Positions 55,024 to 64,000 of a stretch of 64,000 nt of DNA are shown here, piece after piece. Both the position numbers and the translations under genes were made by a program. Source of the DNA: Turnera subulata (taxonomy: Eukaryota; Streptophyta; Magnoliopsida; Malpighiales; Passifloraceae). A model generated the notes under the pieces. The model worked only from the letters and a program-made list of their open reading frames with translations. It did not search any database and had not been told where the DNA came from. The DNA lies in NCBI GenBank assembly GCA_028386065.3, contig JAKUCV010006805.1:52950-116949 (forward strand). The letters are read 5' to 3'. How positions within the stretch are numbered: the stretch's first letter is position 1; each line of letters starts with the position of its first letter.

Positions 55024-55489
55024 TAGAGAGAGGGAGAGGGAGAACTGATAACATTAACTAAGTAATGACCAGTGAGACTATTTTTTTTTTTTTTTTTAAC
55101 ATACCAGTGAGACTATTAGTGTTGACTCCAAGTCTGTATCATTTTTGGGCATGTTATGCATGCGGATGTTATGAGTAGATTCACCAACAGATTCTGCCCC
55201 CCCAAAAGAAGAAGATATTAGTGTAGATTAGTGATGATAGAGTAAATTAATGTTCTTGCTTGCATATCAATTGTCAAAGACAAAAACAGGTGCATATTTG
55301 ATTTGTTCTGTACTTATTCTGTCTAACAAAGCCATACAATTTAAGATCCTGAGATCAACTTTAATAAATCCCCACTTGGGTAAAGTAAAATTTTCTAAGC
55401 GTTTTCTACCTTTCCAAGTAAGGTTTTAAAAATTAGACTAGTCATCTGATTGAGACAAATATTCAAGGTTTTAAAATGTGATCATGATC

Positions 55490-55700
55490 AAATATTCAAC
55501 CCGTTGTAATTAATAAACAATAGATGGTAACATCAGCTCTATCATACATTGGTGTGGAGAGTGGATAGTAGGCCACTGGAGAGAGAGCTTGACTCTTTAT
55601 CATTTTGGACCACATTGTACATCTTTGGATCAGAAAAATCAGTGGATGTGTTTTGTGCTTAACCTGCCTAGCCACACTGGTTAGAAATTCTGCCATTGGT
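55490..55700 (-). pseudogene. Possible Csl first-exon remnant
   Basis: A minus-strand frame contains PLSTPMYDRADVTIYCLL, resembling the Csl exon-1 sequence STPLY...[11 protein letters not shown] with an internal deletion of about ten residues. It lies 470 bases upstream of the intact Csl start in the same orientation, so it may be the remains of a tandem copy. The match is short. Confidence 0.3.
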
Positions 55701-56017
55701 CCGACAACTTGAGAAAAATGAAAAACTGAAATAAAGAATGTGCCTTTATGAGTTAGTTGAAAACTTAAACCGAGCTACTATGTGCACTTAATAAATTCAA
55801 CTACAATTTCCAGGCCTCCATATTCTCTGGGGTGCAAACGAAAGTGCTATTTTTTTCCTGTGGTTCTTATTTTCCAACCGTGCAACTTGGTGAATTTGAT
55901 GCCTTCCAACTTTTTGACAATTCCAAGTCTTTCTTGCTTGGAATTTTCTGATCCTAGCGACTGAGTCCTTTCCATGAAAGTTGCCTTCATTGACTGGAGG
56001 GAAGGTTCCAAAAGTCT

Positions 56018-58975
56018 ATGTTGAAAGACTTGAAGACATGTCCATTCCTACCTCCTGCTCACTCTAGCTATATCATCTTAATTACTGTTCCAATTCAATT
56101 TCTTCCCCCTCACTTATCATCAACATTGATGAAGAAACCAACCATGGATATGAGTTCTGTTATGGTCTTATTTCCAAGCATATTTTATCTCCAATCATGG
56201 CTTCAGGTTGCCAAAATCTTGTTTCTTTCCACAATCTTCTACTCCACTTTTGTTTCTTGCTCACAAACTAAAGTTCCTTATAGCCAACATTGTGACTCTT
56301 TTGTTCCTGAGTCAACTCCCAAGTCTGCTCCTCAATTCACTACCATCCCCTTTCCTCCCAACCAGGATGGCTACTTCCATGGTGGTGAGGAAATGACAAA
56401 TCATCCGAACTCATCCGTGTACTATTACGGATCAGCCAACAACAGAGTCCTGTTGTTTCGTACCCAAAATGTCTATGCTACTGATGTAGATGAAGTCTAC
56501 AAGATTGAGGCGAGTTTGATCCTTGAAACTTCTGTGTACTATGTGTCACAAGTATCATATAGTTACTCGTACTCTACTCAGGTCATTCCTAGCATGTCTG
56601 AGAAGGGTGCTTTGAGTTTTGAACTAGAAGGGTTCTGGTCAAAATCCACTAGTAAGCTGTGCATGGTGGGTTCAAGCTCCAATGAAATGGAAACAGGTGG
56701 GAAACGAGCTTTTACTGGTGTGCTTAAGCTTGATGGTGTTAAGAGTACCACTAGTATTACTAGTTTGGTTAAAGGAACACTGGAGAGCTTGAATTCTGCA
56801 GATGATTCTACTTATTTCGGCCCGGTTTCCATTTTGATGTTCCCTAGAATGGGTTACAAGTTTTCTGATCAGGTTTTAAAAGAATCTGATACTGTTTGTG
56901 ATGGTGGGGTTCAAGTTCCTAGAGGATTATCTCTCAGTCTTCCTCTGACTCTACCCATATGTTCGCTGTTTTCTGACTGGGGCAATACTCATAATCTGGA
57001 GTATGCAAGTGGTTGCAGCTCTACTAAGAGTTGCAGTCCATTTGGTAAGGATGTTGGATACTTGCCTCAATTCATGTCATTCCTTCTACTTCATTGCTCA
57101 GATGATGGACAAAGCCTCAGATTTCTGGTACACTTCCACAACAACAGTTATGATAGTAATTATTACAGCCTTTTCAATCCCAACACATCATTGGTCGCAG
57201 AAGGATCATGGGATGCAGCTAATAACCGGCTGTGTGTTGTTGCATGTAGATTCTTAAACGCAGCTAAGTATTCAGATAGCTCTTATGTTGGTGATTGCTC
57301 AATAAGGCTGAGTTTGAGGTTCCCTGCAGTTTGGTCAATCAGGAACACCACTGGCATCTTGGGGCAAGTTTGGAGCAACAAAACTGCGAGTAATCCTGGT
57401 TACTTCAACAGAATTGCGTTCCAAAGTTATGGAAGAGATGTAAATAGGATTCCAGGATTGAAGTATGAGTACACTTTGGTTGAAAAAGCCAAAAAATCTT
57501 GTCCAGTGAAGCCTGGAAAAGATAAAGGGAAGGTGTACCCAGATGTCAAATCACAAGATATGAGTTTTGGTTTCAGAATCAAAAATTCCAGAGGAAGAAG
57601 AACCGGACGGGGAAGTATGCATCCAATCTTTGTGGGAGATCAAGCTGCTTCTTCACAGAATTCCTACTTCTCATCAGTCATGGCAGTTTCAGGACCTGGA
57701 AACTCCTCTCTGGCTAAAGCTAATAGCCCCCACGGTAGCTCGTTCAATATCAGCTACAGGATTGCATATAGATTAAGAAAGGAAGAAACAAGTGGCCCGC
57801 TCTACAATTTATCAGGAAAGGCTTTAGGATTTCAGGTTTCAGCAGAGGGGATTTACAATTCCGAAACAGGAATACTGTGCATGGTAGGCTGCAAATATCT
57901 TCTTTCAGATATATCACGAAAACAGATTCTTGACTCACAAGACTGTGACGTTCGTGTGAGTCTTCAGTTCCCTCCATTGGATTCAGTTAATAGTCACATT
58001 GAGGGGAGCATTGAAAGCACCAGGGATGAATTTGAAACTCTGTATTTCAAGCCTATCTCCTTCACAGCAGTTGCTTACTACACAAGCCAGGCAAGAGAGT
58101 CCATATGGAGGATGGATATGGAGATTATCATGGCTTTGATCTCCAACTCTCTTGTCTGTCTCACTGTGGGATATCAAATCATGTATGTGAAGAAACACCC
58201 CAATGTGTTCCCCTTCATCTCACTACTCATGCTTGTAGTAATTCTTCTGGGGCACATGATCCCTTTGGTGCTAAACTTTGAAGCCTTGTTCATGCCAAAG
58301 CAAAACCAAGAAACTTTCACGCTAGCCGCGGGTGGATGGCTAGAAACCAATGAGGTCATTGTTAGAGCAGTCACAATGGTAGCTTTTCTTCTCCAATTCC
58401 AGCTTCTTATGCTTGTATGGTCTTCAAAAATGGCAGACACAAGCCAAAAGTCCAACTGGATAGGCGAGAAGAGGACACTTTATGTTTCTTCACCATTATA
58501 CTTGGCGGGTGGTCTAACTGTGTTGTTTGTGCATTGGAGGAATCATTACAGATTTGGGGATGGAAACTGGCAACATTCACATTCATTTTGGGCAGACTTG
58601 AGGTGTTATGCTGGATTGGTACTAGATGGTTTCCTGTTACCTCAAATTCTGCTCAACATTTTCCACAACTCAAGAGACACTGCTCTTTCTCGCTTCTTCT
58701 ACTTGGGGAACACTTTTGTGCGCTTGCTGCCACATGCATATGACCTATACAGGGCTCACTTCTCTTTTGGTGGTATTGATGGGTCATACATGTATGCAAA
58801 ACCTGGTGCAGACTACTACTCCACTCCTTGGGATATTGCCATTTCTTTAGGGTGTGTGCTTTTTGCTGCAATCATATACTTGCAGCAGAGCTATGGAGGT
58901 CGTTGCTTCCTGCATAAAAGATTCAAGGAACCTGAAGGATATGAGAAGGTACCTGTGGTGGGTATTGAAGCATAA
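56018..58975 (+). CDS. DUF2921 membrane protein (tandem copy A)
   Basis: Single-exon frame of 985 residues from ATG 56,018. The ATG at 56,144 (residue 43, MDMSSVMVLFPS) aligns better with the starts of copies B and C and is the more likely start, giving 943 residues. A hydrophobic N-terminal segment ending near SC is a signal peptide or anchor. A large lumenal or extracellular region follows (DQDGYFHGGEE-like block, SYSYSTQVIPSMSEKGALSF, repeated EGSWDAANNRLCVVACR / EGIYNSETGILCMVGCK motifs), then about six membrane spans from residue 700 (IIMALISNSLVCL, LLGHMIPLVLNFEALF) and the C-terminal tail GGRCFLHKRFKEPEGYEKVP. The DUF2921 family includes Arabidopsis FLY1, but no RING finger is present here. 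Intact. Confidence 0.92.
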   Translation: MLKDLKTCPFLPPAHSSYIILITVPIQFLPPHLSSTLMKKPTMDMSSVMVLFPSIFYLQSWLQVAKILFLSTIFYSTFVSCSQTKVPYSQHCDSFVPESTPKSAPQFTTIPFPPNQDGYFHGGEEMTNHPNSSVYYYGSANNRVLLFRTQNVYATDVDEVYKIEASLILETSVYYVSQVSYSYSYSTQVIPSMSEKGALSFELEGFWSKSTSKLCMVGSSSNEMETGGKRAFTGVLKLDGVKSTTSITSLVKGTLESLNSADDSTYFGPVSILMFPRMGYKFSDQVLKESDTVCDGGVQVPRGLSLSLPLTLPICSLFSDWGNTHNLEYASGCSSTKSCSPFGKDVGYLPQFMSFLLLHCSDDGQSLRFLVHFHNNSYDSNYYSLFNPNTSLVAEGSWDAANNRLCVVACRFLNAAKYSDSSYVGDCSIRLSLRFPAVWSIRNTTGILGQVWSNKTASNPGYFNRIAFQSYGRDVNRIPGLKYEYTLVEKAKKSCPVKPGKDKGKVYPDVKSQDMSFGFRIKNSRGRRTGRGSMHPIFVGDQAASSQNSYFSSVMAVSGPGNSSLAKANSPHGSSFNISYRIAYRLRKEETSGPLYNLSGKALGFQVSAEGIYNSETGILCMVGCKYLLSDISRKQILDSQDCDVRVSLQFPPLDSVNSHIEGSIESTRDEFETLYFKPISFTAVAYYTSQARESIWRMDMEIIMALISNSLVCLTVGYQIMYVKKHPNVFPFISLLMLVVILLGHMIPLVLNFEALFMPKQNQETFTLAAGGWLETNEVIVRAVTMVAFLLQFQLLMLVWSSKMADTSQKSNWIGEKRTLYVSSPLYLAGGLTVLFVHWRNHYRFGDGNWQHSHSFWADLRCYAGLVLDGFLLPQILLNIFHNSRDTALSRFFYLGNTFVRLLPHAYDLYRAHFSFGGIDGSYMYAKPGADYYSTPWDIAISLGCVLFAAIIYLQQSYGGRCFLHKRFKEPEGYEKVPVVGIEA

Positions 58976-59805
58976 CCAAGAGAGAGGACTGCATTCTAGT
59001 GCATCTATTTTACTAGATATTAAACTAAGTAATAATGCTTATGTGTCAAGTTCTGGATATTTTTTTTTTAATGTATAATATTTTATCTGTAGCATGCTAA
59101 TTAGACCACGAATCTGTAATTTTATTAGCATGAAAACTCCATATTTAAATTAAGAAAAATCCATATTTAAATTAAAATTGTTGGGACTTGCAAATTCCAC
59201 AGAGTGATGGAAGAATTGGTGATATGGGGCCATTTCTACTGATCCAAATTAATGAAAAGACACAACACTCTCTGCTTTCTCTTGGCGTGCAATTTAGTGC
59301 TTCTAAAATATTTCCAGCCCTCTATGTTGACGTTTTCAGGTCTTTGTTGCTAGGAACATTCCATCCTAATTAATGGTCTTTTTCCAAGAAATAGTTGCCT
59401 CAGTTGATGTGAGGAAAGCTTCGCTAAGTCTTTGCCGACGCTTTAAATCCTTGATGATGACTGATGTTGAATTTTGGGGGCAACAAAGTTAAGAATGGTA
59501 TTAGGTGAAATTCAAGCCCTTGAATATTTAATCATCTTGGTTGAACGTAAAAAATGGATCCAAAAATAATTTAACTTGTAAAATACTCCCACAGGTCTAT
59601 TAGATAACATGAATGAAGACAAAATATTGCCTCATCTGTATATGCATTGACTCATTGACTCATTGACTCATTGACTTTAGTTGCATAGACTTTGAGTTTT
59701 AAGAGGATTACTTGCATATAGGCACTTTAGCTCAATCTTGTATCAGTAACTCTAACTCATACCAAGCCTCACTTAACATCCTCTCATACTTGAAACACCA
59801 TTATC
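58976..59805. other. Spacer between DUF2921 copies A and B
   Basis: This spacer is also present in the inverted copy (31,560-32,880), where a LINE sits at the position equivalent to about 59,276. An 8-bp repeat CATTGACT/ATTGACTC occurs four times at 59,645-59,676. No gene. Confidence 0.7.
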
Positions 59806-62541
59806 ATGAGTTCTTCTATGCTCATCTGTAGAAGCAAATCATGGGTTCAGATTGCCAAATTCTTGATTCTTTCCACAACCATGTATTCCATCCTAGGGTG
59901 TTGTTTAGGAACCAAAATACCTTACAGTAAACACTGTGCCTTGGTTGTTCCTGAATCAAGTCCTAAAGCTGCTCCTCAATTCACCACCATCCCTTTTGCT
60001 CCTAACCAAGATGGTTACTTCCTTGGTGGGGAAGAAATTATGAATATTTCCACCTCATTTCAGTCCTCTTTTAGGTCAAGTGACAACAGAGTTCTATTGT
60101 TTCGTACCCAACATGTCTACAAGACACAAGTAGATGAAGTTTACAAGATCGAGGCAAGTTTGATCCTGGAAACTACCATCCATCACATGTCAAGTTTCTC
60201 ACACAGTTACTCCTCATACTCCACTCAGGTCGTCCCTACCATGTCTGAGAAGGGACCTTTGAGTTTCGAATTAGAAGGGTTCTGGTCAAAATCAACTGGT
60301 AAGCTGTGCATGGTGGGTTCAAGTTCTAGTGACATGGAAAATGGTGAACGTAGAGTCCTTGCTGGTGTGCTTAAGCTCCATGGTGTTACAAGCACCACTA
60401 GCATTACTAGTTTGGTGACAGGAACACTGGAAAGCTTGCCTTCTGCATATAATTCTACTTCTTTTGCCCCGATTTCGTTGATGATGTTCCCCAAAGTGGG
60501 TTACAGCTACACTGAGGTTTCACAAGAATCTGATAATGCTTGTGCTGGTGGTGGTCAAGTTCCTAAAGGTTTCTCACTTGGTTTACCACTGAGTGAATCT
60601 ATATGCTCGATATTCTCAGGCTGGTATAACTCTTATAAATTGGAGTATGCAAGTGGCTGCAACTCCACAAAGAGTTGCAGTCCATTTGATGAGAGAGTTG
60701 GATACTTGCCTGAGTTCATGTCCTTGCTTCCAATTCAGTGTTCGGATGATATGAAGAGCCTCAGGTTTCAGGTACAGTTTCACAACACCACTAATTATGA
60801 TTATTACAGCCTTTTCAATCCAAACACAACATTGGTTGCAGAAGGATCATGGGATGTGGAAAACAATCAGCTCTGTATTGCTGCTTGCCAAATATTCAAT
60901 GCAGCCAAGTCTTTCAGTAGTTCTCATATTGGAGATTGCTCAATAAGGTTGAGTCTGATGTTCCCTGCAGTCTGGTCACACAGAAACACAACTCGTACGG
61001 TGGGGCACATTTGGAGTAACAAAGCTGCAAGTGATGATGGATACTTCAATAGGATTACTTTTAGGAGTACTCAAAATGATGTAAGTAGACTTCCAGGGTT
61101 GAAGTATAACTACACTTTGGTCGAAAAGGCCAGAAGTTCTTGCCCTGAAGCGAAGCCTGCTAAAAATGAAGGGAAGGTGTACCCTGATGCCAAATCCCAA
61201 GATATGCGATTCGATTTGTCAATCAAGAATCCCAAAGGAAGAAGAACTGGAAGGGGCTCCTTCCAGCCAATCTTTGTGGGTGAACAAGTTGCTCCACAGA
61301 ATCCCCACTTCTACTCATCAGAGTTAAATCCCAAACCCAAAAGGCCAAACCCCAAGGCAGTAAACATGAGCTATCAAGTTACATTCAACTTCTACGATGC
61401 ACAAAGCAGCAATTCAAGTTTTGAGGTTTCAGCAGAAGGAACTTATGACGAAGAAACAGGAATCCTGTGCATGGTAGGCTGCAAATATCCTCACTCAGCA
61501 GGGCAAGTACTGGCTTATGATTCACCAGACTGTGAGATTCTTCTTGTTCTCAACTTTCCTCCAGTGGACTCAAATGAACGCATTGAGGGGCGCATTGAAA
61601 GCACAAGACAAAAATCTTCTCCTCTATATTTCACACCAATCACCTTTAGTGCTGTTTCTTTCTACAGAAGATACTCAATGGAGTCAATATGGAGGATGGA
61701 TATGGAGATAATAATGGCTTTGATATCAAGTACACTTGTCTGTATCATCCTCAGATATCAAATCTTGCATGTGAAGAAACACCCCACTGTGTTCCCTTTC
61801 ATCTCATTGCTCATGCTTGTAATAATTCTTCTGGGGTACATGATCCCTCTAGTGCTGAACTTTGAAGCCTTGTTCATATCGAAGCAAAATCGAACAAGTT
61901 TCATCATGAGGAGTGGCGGATGGCTGGAAGCGAACGAGGTGATCGTCAGGGCAATGACAATGGTAGCTTTTCTTCTACACTTCCGGCTTCTTGTGCTTAT
62001 ATGGTCTTCAAAAAAAGCTGATGGAAACCAGAAGTCCACCTGGACTGCTGAGAAAAGGACACTGTATGTGTCATTGCCCTTATATTTGGCTGGGGCTCTA
62101 CTTGTGCTATGGAGGAGTTACAAACTTGACCAAGGAAGCTGGCCTTCACATTCTCTCTGGGCGGACTTAAGGTCTTATGCTGGACTAGTGCTTGATGGTT
62201 TCCTATTCCCTCAAATTCTGCTCAACATTTTCCAGAACTCGACCGAAAAAGCTCTCTCTCGCTTGTTCTACATGGGGAACACATTGGTGCGCTTGCTGCC
62301 ACATGCATATGACCTATACAGGGCTCACTACTATGTTGGTGACATTGATGGGTCATACATTTATGCAGAGCCTGGTGAAGACTATTATTCCACTCCTTGG
62401 GATATTGTTATCTCTTTAGGTGTCCTCCTCTTTGCTGCAATCATATACCTGCAGCAGCGCTTTGGCGGCCGTTGCTTCCTGCATAAAAGATTCAAGGAAC
62501 CTGAAGGATATGAGAAGGTACCGGTAGCTATTGATGCGTAA
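59806..62541 (+). CDS. DUF2921 membrane protein (tandem copy B)
   Basis: Single-exon, 911 residues from ATG 59,806. Same architecture as copy A: N-terminal hydrophobic segment (IAKFLILSTTMYSILGCC), two related Cys-containing motifs (EGSWDVENNQLCIAACQ, EGTYDEETGILCMVGCK) in the outer region, SIWRMDMEIIMALISSTLV at about residue 625 as the first of about six C-terminal membrane spans, NTLVRLLPHAYDLYRAHYY, DYYSTPWDIVISLG and the C-terminal GGRCFLHKRFKEPEGYEKVP block. It lies in tandem with A and C on the same strand, about 0.8 and 0.5 kb apart, each with its own promoter region. Presumed endomembrane or wall-related role by family only. Confidence 0.93.
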   Translation: MSSSMLICRSKSWVQIAKFLILSTTMYSILGCCLGTKIPYSKHCALVVPESSPKAAPQFTTIPFAPNQDGYFLGGEEIMNISTSFQSSFRSSDNRVLLFRTQHVYKTQVDEVYKIEASLILETTIHHMSSFSHSYSSYSTQVVPTMSEKGPLSFELEGFWSKSTGKLCMVGSSSSDMENGERRVLAGVLKLHGVTSTTSITSLVTGTLESLPSAYNSTSFAPISLMMFPKVGYSYTEVSQESDNACAGGGQVPKGFSLGLPLSESICSIFSGWYNSYKLEYASGCNSTKSCSPFDERVGYLPEFMSLLPIQCSDDMKSLRFQVQFHNTTNYDYYSLFNPNTTLVAEGSWDVENNQLCIAACQIFNAAKSFSSSHIGDCSIRLSLMFPAVWSHRNTTRTVGHIWSNKAASDDGYFNRITFRSTQNDVSRLPGLKYNYTLVEKARSSCPEAKPAKNEGKVYPDAKSQDMRFDLSIKNPKGRRTGRGSFQPIFVGEQVAPQNPHFYSSELNPKPKRPNPKAVNMSYQVTFNFYDAQSSNSSFEVSAEGTYDEETGILCMVGCKYPHSAGQVLAYDSPDCEILLVLNFPPVDSNERIEGRIESTRQKSSPLYFTPITFSAVSFYRRYSMESIWRMDMEIIMALISSTLVCIILRYQILHVKKHPTVFPFISLLMLVIILLGYMIPLVLNFEALFISKQNRTSFIMRSGGWLEANEVIVRAMTMVAFLLHFRLLVLIWSSKKADGNQKSTWTAEKRTLYVSLPLYLAGALLVLWRSYKLDQGSWPSHSLWADLRSYAGLVLDGFLFPQILLNIFQNSTEKALSRLFYMGNTLVRLLPHAYDLYRAHYYVGDIDGSYIYAEPGEDYYSTPWDIVISLGVLLFAAIIYLQQRFGGRCFLHKRFKEPEGYEKVPVAIDA

Positions 62542-63070
62542 CTTGTTGGAGACAAGCTTCTATGACCTTTTGCCCTCCTGTTCTCATTATCATGTTTCCT
62601 GTTCTACTGCCTCTAATGTATTTGATGTTTCACCTTGAGGGCGAATTAATTCCTAGCTGTTTCAATGTCAAGAATATACATATTTTTCTTTTATTGCTTA
62701 CAATATTAAAAATTGTCCCTCCAGCCTCACAAGTGTATGAGTGAAAACAATTAAAAGATACTTTCACTTGTAAAATATATCCTTATCTGTAATAAATAAC
62801 ATTAATGAAAAAAATAAAAATAAAGCCTCAGCTGTATAAAACTTTTTAGGAGTTTTTGTTTTGTTGACGGCCTAAGTGACTTAGTTGCATAGACTTTTGA
62901 GTTTGAACTGGATTAGTCTGTAAATCAATATAAAATGGCTGCCACTAATAGTATATAATTAAAGGAAAACATTTAATAAGCTGGATCTCTCATTTGACTT
63001 GTGAAGCGTTCAAGCGACAGCTACCTTTGGCTCACTCGTATATGGCTATCATAGCTCGAATCACAAGTCA

Positions 63071-64000
63071 ATGATGATCAGTTCTTCAACGCTCACCCAT
63101 CCAAGAAAATCATGGCTACAGATTGCCAAGCTCTTGATCATTTCTGCAACCTTGTTCTTCATCCTGGGGTCTTGTTCAGAAGCTAAAATGCCTGAGAACA
63201 AAAATTCTGCCTCGTTTGCTCCGGAATCAAGTCCTGAAGCTGCTCCTGATAAATTCAGCGACATCCCTTTTGCTCCAGACCAAGATGGTTACTTCCTTGG
63301 TGGAGAAGAAATAATGACTCTTCCAGTCCCACCTCGGTACTATTACAGGACAAGTGACAACAGGGTTCTGTTGTTTCGTACCCACAATGTCTATGCTACT
63401 GATGTAGATGAAGTCTATAAGGTCAAGGCGAGTTTGATCCTCGAAACTACGGTCTACCATTTTACACTACAATCATACAGTTACTCACACTCTACTCAAG
63501 TCCTCCCTACCATGTCTGAGAAGGGACCTTTGAGTTTTGAATTAGAAGGTTTCTGGTCAAAATCAACCGGTGAGCTGAGCATGGTGGGTTCAAGTTCCAG
63601 TGACATGGAAACTGGTGAACATAGAGTTCTTACTGGTGTGCTTAAGCTTCATGGTGTTACAAGCACGACTAGTTTAACTAGTTTGGTTAGTGGAACACTG
63701 GAAAGCTTGAGTTCTGTAAATGATTCTACTTACTTTGCCCCGATTTCCTTGTTGATTTTTCCTAAAGTGGGCTATAGGTACAGTGCTGTTGCTGAAGAAT
63801 CTGTTTGTGCTGGTGAGGATCAAGTTCCTAAAGGTTTCTCACTCAGTTTGCAACCCGGATTATCTATTTGTTCCATATTTTCAGGTTGGTATAATTCTTA
63901 TAAACTAGAGTATGCAAGTGGCTGCAGCACCACAAAGAGTTGCAGTCCATTTGACAAGGGAATCGGATATTCACCAGAATTCATGTCCTTGCTTCTAATT
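63071..64000 (+). CDS. DUF2921 membrane protein (tandem copy C), 5' part
   Basis: Open from ATG 63,071 (or the next ATG at 63,074) to the window edge, about 310 codons. It begins MMISSSTLTHPRKSWLQIAK, followed by a hydrophobic segment ending GSCSEAKM, then DQDGYFLGGEEIM, DNRVLLFRTHNVYATDVDEV, MSEKGPLSFELEGFWSKSTG and KLEYASGCSTTKSCSPFDKG, closely matching copies A and B. No stop or frameshift is seen in the part available. The rest is outside the window. Confidence 0.9.
   Translation, partial: MMISSSTLTHPRKSWLQIAKLLIISATLFFILGSCSEAKMPENKNSASFAPESSPEAAPDKFSDIPFAPDQDGYFLGGEEIMTLPVPPRYYYRTSDNRVLLFRTHNVYATDVDEVYKVKASLILETTVYHFTLQSYSYSHSTQVLPTMSEKGPLSFELEGFWSKSTGELSMVGSSSSDMETGEHRVLTGVLKLHGVTSTTSLTSLVSGTLESLSSVNDSTYFAPISLLIFPKVGYRYSAVAEESVCAGEDQVPKGFSLSLQPGLSICSIFSGWYNSYKLEYASGCSTTKSCSPFDKGIGYSPEFMSLLLI

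Overview
This window is nuclear DNA from a flowering plant, most likely a eudicot. Genes have GT-AG introns and the intergenic DNA is AT-rich. The gene families are plant ones: DC1 zinc-finger proteins, a CslB/CslH-clade cellulose-synthase-like enzyme, DUF4220/DUF594, DUF2921, a UBAC2-like protein, PPR and F-box/LRR relics. Plant LTR, hAT, CACTA and LINE elements separate them. I see no bacterial, organellar or CRISPR features.

Layout. (1) 1-5.86 kb is the right-hand part of a young non-autonomous Gypsy-type LTR retrotransposon. Its internal region lacks gag-pol but carries two antisense ORFs, each with a TATA box. It is followed by an inverted relic of a related LTR. (2) 5.9-9.5 kb is a repeat-rich stretch with an F-box/LRR pseudogene and an internally deleted hAT element with a perfect 8-bp target duplication. 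(3) 10-14 kb is a DC1-domain gene built from repeated exon modules, the last with a stop codon. (4) 14-30.6 kb is a gene graveyard. It holds remains of VPS35, a DC1 gene, a two-module VOC/glyoxalase-like gene, glucosidase II beta and an HMA-domain gene, together with a CACTA end, a 78-bp tandem array, a roughly 0.95-kb direct repeat and a truncated LINE. (5) 30.7-35.2 kb is an inverted, decayed copy of the DUF2921 region found at 55.8-60.7 kb, with a LINE inserted in it. (6) 35.8-41.9 kb holds a tRNA-Asp gene, a PPR relic split by a hAT MITE, another F-box/LRR relic, a second MITE and a duplicate of the DC1 promoter region. (7) 42-64 kb is the gene-dense, mostly intact part: a DUF4220/DUF594 gene, the UBAC2-like gene (8 exons), a small unknown gene, the Csl gene (9 exons, minus strand) and a tandem array of three DUF2921 genes, the last running off the window.

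The intact genes do not form an operon-like unit. UBAC2 is an ER protein-quality-control factor. The Csl enzyme and the DUF2921 proteins (the family of FLYING SAUCER, which affects pectin in seed mucilage) both point to cell-wall or endomembrane biology, but their adjacency need not be functional. The clearest story is structural: repeated tandem, inverted and exon-level duplication with decay, several steps of which can be ordered because an intact or empty copy is also present in the window.
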